DNA from: Brachionus plicatilis
Taxonomy: Eukaryota; Rotifera; Eurotatoria; Ploima; Brachionidae
Length of the DNA: 64,000 nucleotides
Direction of reading: 5' to 3'
Assembly: GCA_010279815.1 (NCBI GenBank)
Contig: QEOQ01000141.1
Span: 1,172,176-1,236,175 of the forward strand
Shown here: one piece after another, positions 21,869-33,956 of the stretch
Layout of the letters: each line of letters begins with the position of its first letter
Position numbering within the stretch: the first letter of the stretch is position 1
Translations under genes and position numbers: made by a program
The notes under the pieces: model-generated
The model's database searches: none
What the model was told of the DNA's origin: nothing
What the model saw: the letters and a program-made list of their open reading frames with translations, nothing else

Positions 21869-21975
21869 CTGGAAATACTTTACCATAAAAAGGATCATAA
21901 AGGACCATAATTAAGTGAATTTATCTCGACATAAAATTCGAAATTAATTTGCTTTCAAATGATTTTGCCAAGCTT
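21869..21975 (+). repeat. Dispersed 105-bp repeat (partner at 34531-34643, inverted)
   Basis: GGAAATACTT..ACCATAA..GGATCATA..GGACCATAAT and GTGAATTTATCTCGACAT, then ATGATTTTGCCAAGCTT, all recur on the opposite strand at 34531-34643. No coding content. Confidence 0.65.
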
Positions 21976-22040
21976 GATAATGCGGATGGTTATTAACTGT
22001 TTCATAGGCATTTTCTTTCCCTTGAATTTCTCTAAAATAC

Positions 22041-23565
22041 TACAGTATGTCTGGAAAGTTTAGAATATTACAAAAAAATTATTAAAAAAAATTTTAAGGA
22101 GTAAAAATCTAAAATTATAATATATTTACATATAATGTTAACTATACCATCTTAAAGATAATTTTATTAGCTTTCTTTTGAAATAAAGATTGTTCAAAAA
22201 AAATATTTCTGAACACTCCAGAATCCATTAAAAAAAAAAAACAGATAAAATTGAACAATAGAAAATAGTCTACAAAGTTTAGAACAATTATTTTATCCTA
22301 AAATTTTACCACACCTTGACAATCCCTGGCCATTTTTTTCACACAATCCTTGGAATGTCTCTTCATACTGTTTGCTTGCACTTTTTACGTTTGATTTATT
22401 ATTTTTGGATTTTAAAATCGGTCATTTTATTGAGCTGTACCATTTTGGCGTTTTTTCCATAAAAATGGACAAAAAAAAAGTATCTGGGGCTCAAAGGTGT
22501 CAAATAATTGGTCTATTGAAGGATAAGACCAAATCTCAACAAAAATAGCTGATCTAGTATTTAAATTTCCAAATGTTACTGTTAGTAAAGACACTGTAAG
22601 AAAAGTTCTATTAAACAAAAAAATAAAGTCGTATACTGCAATAAAAAAACCTATTTTGACTGTATTGGATCGACCGAAAAGGCTCAAATGGCGCAATGAA
22701 CGACAAAGATGGACTGTTAATGACTGGTCAAAAGTTGTTTTTATTGACGAGTCTAATTTAGAAGTAAAACAGAAATTAAACAGAAAATCAAGAGTGTTTT
22801 TAAAACGTTTTGCAAACGAAAAGTATTACCCCAAGTTTTGTTTACCAAAGTTACAAATGGTGGAGGTTCGGTTGGTATTTGGGGATGTATTAATTATAAA
22901 GGTACTGGATGATGCTCCATTTATACAGGCAGAATTAATCAATTTGTGTGCATGGACACTCTGGAAAATAACTTATTACCATCAGCTGAGATATTTTTTG
23001 ATCAGAGTCAAGACTGGATTTTTCAGCAAGATGGCGCTAGTGCACATACTGCTCATTCCGTTCGAGATTGGTTTCAAGAAAAACAAATAACAGTTCTCCC
23101 CTGGTGCCCAAGATCACCTGATCTCAATCCGATAAAGAATTTATGGTCATATATTGACCACAAAATCGTGAATACAAAAATTACGTCAGTAGAGCATTTA
23201 AAAAGCGTTCTATTTGATGAATGGTTGAAAGTTCCTAGTGAAGTAGACATGATTGAACATGATTGAATCTATGCCAAAACGTGTCGCTGAGTATATTAAA
23301 GCTAAGGGTGGGCATTTTAAATGTTAAAATATAAATGTTCTTAATTTTGTAGACATTTTTTTGTGAAAAAATTTCACTCCTTTCTTTTTTTACTTCGATT
23401 TTTTTTTCTATCCTAGTTTTTGTACTTTTCCGATAAAAAAATTTTTATAAAAATAAATTAAAAAAAAAAATCTTATAATTTTTTTATTTAGCCGCATGGT
23501 TTTCAAGAAACAAACCTTCCATAAAAAATATTTAAATGTTCTAAATTTTCTATAAATACTATATA
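22041..23565 (+). mobile_element. Tc1-type transposon, inactive
   Basis: The left end TACAGTATGTCTGGAAAGTTTA (22041) has a weaker counterpart in reverse complement at 23535-23565 (TAGTATTTATAGAAAATTTAGAA), each at a TA. The transposase is spread over three frames from the ATG at 22465: MDKKKVSGAQRCQII.., then 22656-22860, then 22946-23266. Visible motifs are FIDES with the first catalytic Asp, QQDGASAHTA with the second, and SPDLNPIKNLW, where the usual third catalytic Glu of this family is Lys. The middle of the N-terminal DNA-binding region is missing when compared with the related piece at 29313-29620. Relatives cut and paste at TA sites; this copy cannot. Confidence 0.88.
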
Positions 23566-24823
23566 AGGCCACACAAAGTTTGAACCTGTTAATTATGGTG
23601 GAATTTTTTTTAGGATAGAAAAGTTGATACAAATAATTTTTTTTCTGACTCAAAATGTTCTTGACATAAAGTTCTCTCAGGATTTCGAAAATGCTATCAT
23701 TTTTTTTATATCACTTTTTATCAAAAAATTAAGATAAATCAAAAAAAATAATTTTTCTCTTCCTAAGCGTCTGTTGCAATAAGACAAAAATTTCTGAGAC
23801 ACATCATTTTATTTTATTTTAGGGCACTATAATAACATATTAAAATATCTAAGATTGAAAAACTTGGCTTCCTCCACTTTTATAAAACAAAAACTGTTAA
23901 AAAAGCAAAATTTTTTTTTATTTAAAAATTAAATGAATTATACATAACATGATTAAAATATTAATTTTTTAGGACAAAATATTAATCTGCGTATATGAAA
24001 ACCCAAAAAAATTCTTCAAATGAAGGCTTTTTTTATTTTTATCTGACTTTTTACCATTTTTTTCTAGAAAAGAATCGTCAAAATAGCTAGATTTTGTTGC
24101 TTAGTTCTTTATTAATATTTCTTAACTAGAATTTAAGATGTTAATCAAGCTTTATATTTTTTTGTAAGCTCACCAAATTCTCTACAAAAATTAATATATT
24201 TTTTCATAAAAATCTTGTTTTGAATTTGATTTTTGTTTTATTTTTTAAACCACTTAATAAAAATATATAAATAAAACTCTATTTGTTTTGAATCTTAAAA
24301 TAATAAAATTATTTAATATATCAACAAATTCTCTACAAGAATTAAAATATTTTATGATTATTTATTAATTTTTTTTAAGTTTTTTTTTTCATATTTTTGT
24401 AATCTTAACAAAAAAAATATCCAAATATTAGTTTTAAATAATAATAAGAAAAATTTTTAAAGTCAAAATTAACTAAATTAGATATTTTTTGAATTTATAA
24501 GCGCTCATAAATACTAGATAAAATTTTTAAAATAATATAGCAGAAGAGAAAAAATCAGCTTCGTATTTTTTAATTAATTTTTAAAATAAAATTTTTTGTT
24601 TTTAATCTTGAAAATGATAAACCAAAAAAAATAATATGAAAATATTTTTTTTATCAAAAATTTTAACAAAATTTTTATTAGTAAAATTCCCCAAGCTATT
24701 TCAAACAGCGATTAAATTCTTATCTTATTTTTCTTAATTTAAATATATCCTTTGGATAAATAATAAATAATGATAAATAATTTGAATAGAATAAAAAATA
24801 AATAATTTTTTGAGTTTTTTAAA
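23566..24823. other. AT-rich spacer upstream of the AIG1 gene
   Basis: No gene or clear transposon is seen. The block CAAATTCTCTACAA recurs at about 24175 and 24325. The last few hundred bases are presumably the AIG1 promoter. Confidence 0.45.
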
Positions 24824-25892
24824 ATGGTTAATATAGCAGAAATAGAGGGTGACTATTCGGATCATACTCGCGTAGTTTTTCTTGGAAAAACTGGCAATGG
24901 AAAAAGTTCTTCAATTAATAACTTTATTGGAACTAAATTTTTAGAGTCCAAAGTCTCTTCAAAAAGTGTTACTTATAATTGTCAGGCAGTAGCAACCAAT
25001 ATTTTAAAAGAAAAGTATCTTGTCGTCGATACACCTGGTAATTAATAATTAAATTTAAAACTATTTAGACATTAATTTTAATTAATCAATACAAAATAAA
25101 AAAGGCCTCTTTGATACCGAAAGGACACAGAACGAAATCTTCGATGAACTGAAAAATGTAATGGAGTTTACATATCCAGGTATAGATTGTTTTGTAATTG
25201 TGATAAGTATCAATAGATTTACAGAGGAGGAACAACGAACAATAGAATTTTTATCAAATTTTTTCGGTTTGTAAAACAATTTAAAAAAAAGATTTTTGCT
25301 ACTCTAATTAAAAAATAAATTATTAGGAAAGAGTATCAACGATTATGGTATCATTCTATTTACAAGATTAGATGACTTAAAACGGGATTGTGTATCCCTT
25401 GAAAATTATATAAGTGAAAACAAAGAACTGGAAACATTAGTAAATAACTTTGGAAAAAGATATGTCGGATTTAATAATACACTTGGCATGGAAAATGAAG
25501 ACATGAAGCTTTCAATAAAAACATTAATTGATAAAATAAAGGAGACAAAAATTAAAAACAAAGGATTATGCTATACAACCCAATTATTTGAAAGTTCACA
25601 GAAGGCATTTAAATTTGAATTAGAAAAGATCAAAAGAGAGAAAATGTCTTTAGAAGAATTGAATAAGCAGATTGAGAATTCAAATAAACAACATAAAGAA
25701 GAATTAGATCAGTTGCAAAACAAAATAGAGTCAATGGTAAATCAAATGATGATTGATTCGAAATTAAGGGAAACAGAACTAGTAATAATGAGAAGAAAAA
25801 TCGAAGAAGAAAAAAATGAATCAGATAAATATGCTAAATATATTTTCTTTGCTGCTTTACTAGGTAAACTAGTATTGACAAAATGTCTTTAA
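24824..25892 (+). CDS. AIG1/GIMAP-type GTPase with coiled coil
   Basis: Three exons: 24824-25037, 25105-25266 and 25327-25892, about 313 residues; introns of 67 and 60 nt. The G1 loop GKTGNGKSSSINNFIG is near residue 25, G3 DTPGLFDTE is rebuilt across the first intron, and G4 is TRLDDL near residue 137. AIG1 proteins use TRxD at G4. The last 100 residues are a charged coiled coil (KEELDQLQNKIES..) ending in a hydrophobic stretch YIFFAALLGKLVL that could anchor the protein in a membrane, as in several GIMAPs. The family binds GTP and is linked to immunity or stress in animals and plants; the role here is unknown. No neighbour suggests a specific pathway. Confidence 0.87.
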
Positions 25893-25965
25893 ATTTGGAA
25901 ATGATATTTTTAAAAAAGATACTAAATAAATATTTATTAAAAATTATTGAAATTAGACTATTTTT

Positions 25966-26015
25966 TATTTTGTTTGTCTAGTTTTTAAGCAAAAGCAACA
26001 TTTAAATTTTCGAAA
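25966..26015 (+). repeat. Third copy of the duplicate-unit start block
   Basis: TTTGTTTGTCTAGTTTTTAAG then CAAAAGCAACATTTAAATTTTCGAAA, as at 14907 and 26475. It starts about 75 bp after the AIG1 stop. Confidence 0.55.
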
Positions 26016-26185
26016 CTTTTGAGTTTTTCTTTAAAACCTCATTGAAAAAAATTTTTTCATGATTTTAAAATAATAAGCTAAATAATGAAATTTCTTTAAT
26101 TCAAAAAAAAATTTCGGATTTAGCCAGCTTTTTACTTGTGTTGTGGTATCTCTATTTTTATTTTTTTGCTTCTTTCAATATTTTT

Positions 26186-26275
26186 ATGTCTGTTAAAGAG
26201 ACGTAATTAAAACTGATCTGAATGGTCAATGAAAAAAATGATAAAAATTTGTCATTACAGAGTTAGTAATAAGAA
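26186..26275 (-). pseudogene. Receptor (7TM) C-terminal relic
   Basis: On the minus strand the frame gives FLIT.SV..FYHF.H.PFRSVLI, matching helix 7 and the tail of the receptor at 4250-6556, with stops. Nucleotide identity to 4295-4375 is also obvious. It is a decayed paralogue fragment. Confidence 0.6.
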
Positions 26276-26284
26276 ATATTGGGC

Positions 26285-26467
26285 AAAATGAAAATAATTT
26301 TACATTTTTACATTTTCTTATTTTTAGATTTTTTGTGCAATATTTCAGAAAATAAAAAAACTCTTCCAAATTATTTAGTTATCAAAATTTAAAATAAAAA
26401 TTTTATGAAATTTTGCACAAAAAATCTAAAAATATGAAAATGTAAAAATGTAAAATTTTCTACATTT
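26285..26467. mobile_element. Foldback/MITE with ~64-bp arms
   Basis: GGCAAAATG..TTTTACATTTTTACATTTTC..AGATTTTTTGTGCAA on the left is repeated in reverse complement on the right. The outer part of the right arm runs into duplicate unit B. Related copy at 7865-8035. Confidence 0.7.
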
Positions 26468-26474
26468 TGCCAAA

Positions 26475-27440
26475 TTTTAGTTTGTCTAGTTTTTAAGCAA
26501 AAACAACGTTTAAATTTTCGAAAATATTAAGAGCATTAAAAATCACTTAAAATCAAGAACATTAAAACATGACTTTTGACATCACGACAAATTAAAGTTT
26601 AAAACCAAGAACGATCAAAATATAAAATGTAGTATTTTTTTAATTACTTAATTAGCAATTACTTAACATGTTATGTCAAGCTTATTTTCATTTTTGAAAT
26701 TTAAAATTTAAAATTTTTAAAAGAAAAGTTTAATTTTTCAAAAGATTTATCCATCCTTAATAATTCCCATTAAAAAATTTTGATTATTCTTGCTAATTAT
26801 TCCCATATTAACTAAGGTTGAGTTACCAATTAATTTAAAAACAGAACTTACGAATTTTTTCTTCAGTACTTAAAAAATGAAACAAAATTATTAAAAAAAA
26901 AACAGTTTATGAATTTTGAATTTATTTTATTTTGTTTTGTTATTTTCGATTAAGAAAGTTTATTTTGTTTTGTTATTTTCGATTATATTCGATTAGATTG
27001 AATAAAATCTTTCCGACTATTTCTGAATTCCGAACAGAAACTCAATCATTTTTTCTTTTTTTGGCTAATTGTTGTTAGTTTGGACTAGCTAACCACTTTT
27101 TCGGGTATTTGAGTTTAGGTATGGGTTGAATTTTTTATGTATCTGTAATGTGTATAGCCATTAAAAAAATCTCAAAATTCGTAGTAATTTAGGTCTGGGT
27201 ATATCCGATTTTTCAGAATCTTTCAGTGATTATACTGATTATGCCCAAAAATGCGAATAATTCATCCCATATTTAAACTCAAATACCCAAAAAAGTCGGT
27301 AGTTAGTCCATGCCCATAACAATTACCAGAAAAAAAGACTTAAAAAGGGCGAGCGTCTGGTCGAAATAAAGAAATGGAAATGATTTAGCATGTAAATATA
27401 TTATTTAAGAAATGGAAAATTAGTTAAAATTTCAAGAATT
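26475..27440. repeat. Segmental duplicate unit, copy B (non-coding part)
   Basis: Counterpart of 14907-15735. It contains relic (c) of the 338-residue gene at 26705-26850 and a 120-bp block (27045-27150) that is the loose reverse complement of 27230-27330 (shared GGGTATTTGAGTTTA) and is missing from copy A. Confidence 0.75.
26705..26850 (-). pseudogene. Relic of the 3' end of the 338-residue gene (c)
   Basis: Same remnant as at 15140-15290, preserved in duplicate B. Confidence 0.5.
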
Positions 27441-28203
27441 TATTAGCTATCTTTTATGTTTTGAAGCAGTCTTCCCGCTGTATGAGACTCTAGGTTTTTT
27501 TTTTTGGAGAGACCTCATAATAGTTTAATTGCTTATCCTAACCTCCTGGGTCTTAGAATTAATATCAGTGGCAAGTTTTTGATAACTTGATGTAGGATAT
27601 TTTCTAATCTATCTAAAAATGTAATTTTCATCCCTTAAAGTTAGCTTCCAAGGTCTACCAGAACGGCTTCGATCAGAGACAGAACCAGTCTCTTCATATC
27701 GTTTCTTAGTTGAAGAGCCACATTTTGGAGATACACCTGACAACTTAACTTTATGGGTTAGACACATTTTTTTCACCCATTTTTTGCCAAATTAAAGATT
27801 TTTTGGTAATTTTAATTAGAGACCAAGTGAGGAGTTGGAGAGTTTTTAAATTAAACAGTTAAAGAGCAAAATTTGCTCAAAATTAGAAGTTATTTAAGAA
27901 TTAATCATAAAGGTGTGAAAAAAGGTAGCAATGGTTGCTAAAACTTTTGAATTACCCGAATTTCTAAACTTTTGCACCGAGTTTTATTTTTTATTTTTTA
28001 GGGGAAATTTTTCATTGTAAATATTTAAAAGTTAATTATATTTTTATTCCGAGTGTCATATATCAAATTGTAGAGAAAAAAAAATTCTACAAATTAGTGC
28101 ATTTATTTTTTTTCTTTTGCACTCAATTTTTCGTAAAATACAACAAATAAACAATTTAAGATAATTAAAACAGTCAATTTCTAAACTTTTGCAACATACT
28201 GTA
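27440..28203 (-). mobile_element. Tc1-type transposon, 5' fragment
   Basis: On the minus strand it starts with TACAGTATGTTGCAAAAGTTTA at 28203, the same end style as the element at 22041. Further in (about 27560-27800) it encodes the N-terminal paired-type DNA-binding region: KCGSSTKKRYEETGSV, RSRSGRPWKLTLRDE, then a stop and SSYQKLATDI. The catalytic part is gone. It has inserted into the foldback arm in duplicate B, so it is younger than the duplication or arrived with the rearrangement. Confidence 0.7.
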
Positions 28204-28483
28204 TAAGTATGGGCTCGTGATTTATTTAAAAATTGGAGGTCCATGTTTTAGTAATAACCAAATCCCCACCAAATTTAGAATTTTTTTAAGGTAATAAAAA
28301 CGAAAAATTTCTTTCACGCATATTAACAATCAAGAATAAAAATAAAAAATAAAATAAGAATAAAAAAAATTAACAATCTTAATGATCTAAAAATAGATAC
28401 TCGATAAAAAAATTCAAAAACGTAACTTACTCTATAAAAAAAAGGGGAAAAGTTTATTTTTTACCAAAAATTTATTGAATTAT

Positions 28484-29156
28484 TCAAAAAAAATCTATTC
28501 CCATTAAAAAATTTTGATTGTTTTTACTAATTATCCCCATATTTTCGCTTTTGATATGATCTGGTCGAACCAAATCTGTAATTAAGCTCTTGTAGAATTG
28601 TTTCCACTGATCTAATTTTAAACTTGTGCCTTTGAGACCCGATTGGAACCAGTTTATTTGAGTACGAAATAAATTTTCCTCTGCTTTATTTCCGATATTT
28701 AAGCGATATTTCTTGTTAACTTGGTTATATTTTCCAAATAACTTTGGATTCCAGTAGTTTAGGTCATTTTTTACACTTCTGATCATTGATTGAGTTGCTA
28801 AATTCACAAAAATTCTTAGGAATTCAAGCTTGATAATTAATCTAGCGTCCTCTTTAGGAAAAAAATTGGTCAATTCTTTTAACATATTGAGAAATGGTCG
28901 ATATCCCACATAGATTCGACCAATACCTGCGAAACCTCTTAATTTTTCAATTGAGCATTTAAAAAAAAACATTTTCAGTTCATTAAAGTTTAGATGGACA
29001 TTTTGGCCACAAATAGATTGAACTGTTTTCAAGATTTTTTCCTGAACTACTCTATTATGCTTTAATTTGAGAAATAGTTCGTACAAAAAATTTAGTTCAT
29101 GGTTTATGTTTACATCTCTGTAGGGCTTGACAAGATCGATTGAATCAAATATTTTG
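28484..29156 (-). pseudogene. 5'-truncated copy of the 338-residue gene
   Basis: About 220 codons from HELNFLYELFLKL-equivalent sequence to the same MGIISKNNQNFLMGIDFF end as 16555-17571, with only about six residue differences. Homology stops abruptly at 29156 (AATATTTTG|TAAAATAAA), where Tc1-like sequence begins, so the first 115-120 residues are lost. A methionine at 29086 could still start a 200-residue product, but loss of the promoter and N-terminus makes a pseudogene more likely. The 3' flank also matches copy A down to about 28203. Confidence 0.75.
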
Positions 29157-29635
29157 TAAAATAAATTTTGTGATCAGGTGGTCAAACTTTTGACTCAAAA
29201 AAATAATCAAAAGATTTCTAAGTAGTGAAAATTCAAAATAGAAATCACTTATCTTATAATACAAACTATTTCTTCTTACAGAATATTTTATAAACTTTCT
29301 TTTGATATATAATATGGCTGTTGAAGGATAAGACAAAGTCTCAACAAGAAATAGTTGATTTAGTTTCAAGAAAATGCGTGTTTACAACAAAGTGTAATTA
29401 TGAGAAGACTTCAGTGGCCAAAGAATTGCCAAGGTCTGGTAGACCTCGAAAGCTTACCAGTCGAGATGAATTTTGCATTTTTAGAAAAATCAGAATCAAT
29501 CCTACAAAAAGCTATAGACAACTAGCATCTAACTTTTAAGTTTCCAAATGTTAGTGTTAATAACGATACTTTTAGAAAAATGCTATTAAGGAAAAATATC
29601 CTGTCACAAACATACAGTCATATACTGCATTGTTT
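29157..29635 (+). mobile_element. Tc1-type transposase N-terminal fragment
   Basis: 29321-29539 encodes LKDKTKSQQEIVDLVS, PRSGRPRKLTSRDE and NPTKSYRQLASNF, the N-terminal helix-turn-helix of a Tc1 transposase; KFPNVSVNNDTFRKMLL continues in another frame. It shares LKDKTKSQQ and KFPNV with the element at 22041 but keeps the DNA-binding middle that the latter lost. The catalytic domain is absent. A degenerate end (GGTGGTCAAACTTTTGAC) lies at 29178. Confidence 0.72.
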
Positions 29636-29639
29636 TTGC

Positions 29640-31540
29640 TTAATCATTTTCAAGATTAAAAATATAAAATCAATTTATTTAAAAAGTGGGCGTTAATATT
29701 TTCTCTTCTGTAAAATTATTTTAAAAATTTTATCTTGTATTTATGAGCGCTACTAAATTCAAAAAATATCTTATTTAATAAAAATCAACTAAAAGAAAAA
29801 TAAAAGAATGTTTTTCATTTTAAGAACGAACAAGTTTATATCTTAATATTTAAAACCCAAATGTGTGAAAAACAGAAAATTTTTCATTCATATACTTAAG
29901 ATAACTAACTTTAATATTTAAACACAATGTTCTTAGAATTGTATTAATCTATATACATAGAATAAAATTAAGATAAAAAAAAATTAAAAGATATTAAAAA
30001 AACATTAAAGAGAAAAAAATATTCGAACTCAATGAATCTTAATATTTAAAATTTAAACAATCAAATGTTTAAATAAAATATTTTGGTTATCAGTAAAGCA
30101 AAAAATTCAATTTTAGAGTTGCTTTTTTAAATTAAATATATTTTGAAAGTAATTTTTTTCTTTTTTCATGTGTCTTTTTTCCAAAAAATTAATTATTTTT
30201 AATATTTATTTCGAAAATTATGCCAGATTTGGCGATGATAAAAAAAATTAAATATAAAAGAGAATTTTTTTAAAAATAAAGACTATGTTTTTATTTATTT
30301 AAATTATAGAACCAAACAGACCCAAGAATTGAATTTTTTGTAACCAAATCCACAAAGATTCATGTTTTTTAAAGTTTTTTTAATGATAATTTTTCAAATA
30401 AAATATAACAATAAAATAAAACTCGATTTTTCGATTTTTTTTTTAGTCAGAATTTTGGAGTGAAAGATTGAATAAATTATTATAATTTTATTTATATCCA
30501 ATAAAAAAAAAGTATTAAGAAAATAAAAATCCGGACGATTTACATTGAATTCACTCAAGATGAAAAATTTATATTGAAAAAATCAAGCCCTTTTAACTTT
30601 GATGATGGAACAATATGAAGCATTCACTAAATTTCACTAAATTCAATTAAAAAAAAATTAATTTTAATTAACTAAGGAAATATTAATGATCAAAAAAATA
30701 TCAGTATTTGAGAATAATTTTATTTGTCTTTATGATCTTTTCTTATTGGGTTCTTTTCTAATTTTTTTGGCAATTTGTTAATTCATTTTAAATAAATGTT
30801 AAGTTTATTTATCGCTCCTTAAATAATTTTAGAATTGGCGGTTATATTTGTAAAGAAATATTACTAAAATATTTAGACTGTTTTTTTTTAAAGTAATTGA
30901 AAATTAAGTATAGCAAAAAACTTAATTTTTAATTCTAAATTAACATAGAATTTGATTAAAAATAATCAATTTAATGCCAAATAATTCTTTGAATTTTTTA
31001 AACTTGACTGTTAAATCAAAAATTTTTTGTTTCACCTTATTAAACTTACTTAACGTACAAAATCCATTCATTTATTAAGAATTACATTTCTGTATTGGAA
31101 TTTTTGTATGAAAATTCACATGGTCAATTTTTGAATATATTTTGAGTAAAACAATTTGTTTAGAAAAAAAACTATTTTCATCAGAATTTGCAGTTGATGC
31201 AACGACGACGATCACTCTTCATCTTCTATTCAAACGAAAATAATCACCACCCGTTCCATCCCCAGATTGGAATTGACTTTTTCATATGGTCGGATTATGT
31301 TTATTTGGCAGAACTGAAAAAAAGAACTTTTCTATGTTTATCACTTTTATTTAACTTTAAAGATGAATATTTATATTTGATCAATTGAGAAATCGATTTC
31401 TGAGGGCAAAATTTTAATAAAGAAAAACTTGCATTGAAAAAATACCGATACATTTTTTTTCAGCAAGAAAATCTAGTATTTGGGGTAATAAGACTATTTG
31501 TCATCTTTAGCAACTGGACTAAATACAAATATTTACATTA
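29640..31540. other. AT-rich spacer
   Basis: No supported gene. The frame 31188-31388 has no recognisable features. Long A/T runs dominate. Confidence 0.45.
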
Positions 31541-31548
31541 ATTCAGAA

Positions 31549-31860
31549 ATGAAAACCAACCGCTTATATGAAAAAATTCATCAACTATTAGAAGAATTCA
31601 ATTCAATTCAAGGCCTATTAACGTTTGTAATTTCTTAGCCTATAACGGACGGGAACAAAAATGACAAAATTTATGATAGCAATATAACACTTAAAGGAAA
31701 GAATAATACCTTACGCGACTTGTTTATATCAAAAAATTAAAGCGATTTTAAAGCATTTAAAATAGACGCATGGTAAAGCCAATATAGCAGGGACTGTAAA
31801 ATAGCAACACATAATGGAATAGCTAAACACATAATGAAAAAAGTACATAAAAGTTAAAAT
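31549..31860 (+). pseudogene. Unidentified coding relic
   Basis: MKTNRLYEKIHQLLEEFNSI.. continues for about 28 codons to a stop, then ITLKGKNNTLRDLFISKN and DFKAFKIDAW continue in the same frame between further stops. The amino-acid make-up looks coding and the base composition is less A/T-rich than its surroundings. I do not recognise the family. Confidence 0.3.
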
Positions 31861-33112
31861 AAAAAAATAACAATTAAAAATTCATTCATCATTGTTAATT
31901 AATGTTTGTTTGTTTAATATTTTATTTATTTTTTTAAAAAAGGCTACGAGCAAAGGTTCTCCAGACACTTAAAAGATTTTAATGCCTTTTTCTAAAAGTG
32001 AAAAAAAATCAAGTTTAAAAAAATTAAAACAATACGTTGATTGAACCAAAATAAAGCTTTTTGGTGATTAATTTTTTTTTTAATTTATCATAATAGGCCG
32101 TCCTATATCGACATGTGCATTTTTGGATTTTGGGGGGCATGTGCGTTTTTCAGGTATCCATATAATTAAATAAAATTCCTCTTTTTTATTTAATTTCTAA
32201 TATTCCAGCAGCGAGCAATGGGTAAACCTTGTAAATTTTAAAAGTGTACTTCACATTAAATAAAAACTGGCAAACTCTTCAAAAGAAGAAGTTTAATTTC
32301 ATTAAATTGACTCACAGTGTTGAAGAAGTCATTGTAGAGGTATGTAATAGATAAGAGATGTATAAAACATTATGACATTTTTAATAGGAATTTTGAAAAT
32401 ATAATAATGTTATCTTTAGATTATTTAAAGACCTTTCATTTAATATATAATTCTATATGAACCCTTCCGCTCAAAAAAAAATTCGAATTCATGACACTTA
32501 TTAAAGATTTTTTTACTTCTATAGTTTCATCTGTACATTTTGGTTTTTCAAGTTCCTGCTTTTAATATAACAAATTTTTATATTTAATGCTGTCTAATTT
32601 TACTCCTTGTTTATTTTATGTATTTTTCCTCAAATGAAGTATAATATCTTTTTCTGTTTTCCTACTCTTGATCACTTGGAAAAATAAATATGTATTACCT
32701 AGCAAAAAATAATTATTTCTTATCTATTACTTTTATTTATTCAGTAATTTGAATACGATACCAAATCGGAGATGGTTAAGATTGTCAGAATCAAAAATGT
32801 CAGAGTAAAATTGTCAGAAATAAAAAAGTCAGAAAAAAAATTGTCAGAAAAAAAATTGTCAGAAAAAAAAAAGTCAGAATGTAAAAAAAAACAAAATTGT
32901 CAGAAATAAAAATGTCAAACCAATCCTGATTTTTGCTATTACTTTTTTCTTATTGGAAGATAAATGTTTTTTTAATATACTTATTTCTGATTCTAATATT
33001 AATTTAAATTAAATTGAATCCTAATTTATAAAAGTTAATGAACATCAATAATAAAATTTTTTATTGAAATTTAATTAAAATAGGTATTTTGATATTCATT
33101 TCACCAATAGGT

Positions 33113-33385
33113 ATGAAAATTTTAGAAAGCGCTACAAGATGGCATTTTGATGGTACCTTCAAGACTTTTCCGACTCATTTCCATCAGATATTGTCAATTC
33201 ATTGTCTTTATCAAAATAGAATGGTTCCAGCAGCTTACATTTTGCTCCAAAACAAAGAGCGAGAAACTTATATTAAAGCTTTTACAAGCGTAAAGGAAAT
33301 TTTAGTGATCAATAATTATACGTTTAGCGTACAGGATACTCTCACAGCTAGTTCCTCGACTTTGAGCGGGTTCCTATTTCTCTAA
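33113..33385 (+). pseudogene. MULE transposase, N-terminal part of catalytic core
   Basis: From MKILESATRWHFDGTFK the frame carries FDGTF with the first catalytic Asp, FHQILSIHCLY, VPAAYILLQNKERETYIKAF, all typical of the MULE transposase core. The frame then runs out at 33385; the second Asp and the Glu expected about 60-150 residues later are absent, so an internal deletion has joined this piece to the protease region. A pair of short AG-ending stretches (to 33073 and 33111) upstream could be splice acceptors. Confidence 0.72.
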
Positions 33386-33956
33386 ATCTTTTAAAGCTCG
33401 ATAAAAACCAAGAATTAAATAATTTTCATATAACAGAATTCCAAAACCTTATATTTAAAAAACATGGTTCAAATGATTTGTTTATGTCCGACTATTTTCA
33501 ATTGAGGGTCCTCCTTTTAATCCTGATGTACTTGATGAATCACTTTTTATCCAAGTTGCTCATGCTAAAAATCACTGGGTCGTCATTTCAAATTATAATC
33601 CAGGTGAGCCTGCTTGTTCAAATAATTGGTACATTTACGATAGTTTAAATAATCCCGGTTACTATTTATACACAATTAAAAATGTACTAAAAAGAATAAA
33701 TGGTGGGTTTCGATTTATCTAAAATCATATTCCAGTCTCTAAACAAAATGGGTCGATTGACTGTGGCTTGTTTGCGCTTGGTTATGCATTGGCTCTAGCA
33801 ATGGATATTGATCCTGGTAAATTAATTTTTGATCAAAAAAAAATTAGAGATGAGTTCAATTTTATAATTCAAAATAAATCTCTTACTTTATTTTCTTATT
33901 CATTAGTTGATAATTATGTTTTTACAAAAAATGAAATTAATTTCGACTTAAATTAA
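33386..33956 (+). pseudogene. Ulp1/SENP-type cysteine protease domain of the MULE
   Basis: Starts with VPISLNLLKLDKNQELNN, a one-base shift near 33505, then EGPPFNPDVLDESLF, NHWVVISNYNP (catalytic His), WYIYDSL (Asp), KQNGSIDCGLFALGYALA (oxyanion Gln and catalytic Cys). A stop at about 33720 interrupts it between Asp and Cys. The catalytic residues themselves are all conserved. C48-family enzymes cleave ubiquitin-like modifiers; in transposons they may process element or host SUMO-type conjugates (inference). It ends with a TAA at 33954-33956. Confidence 0.7.
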
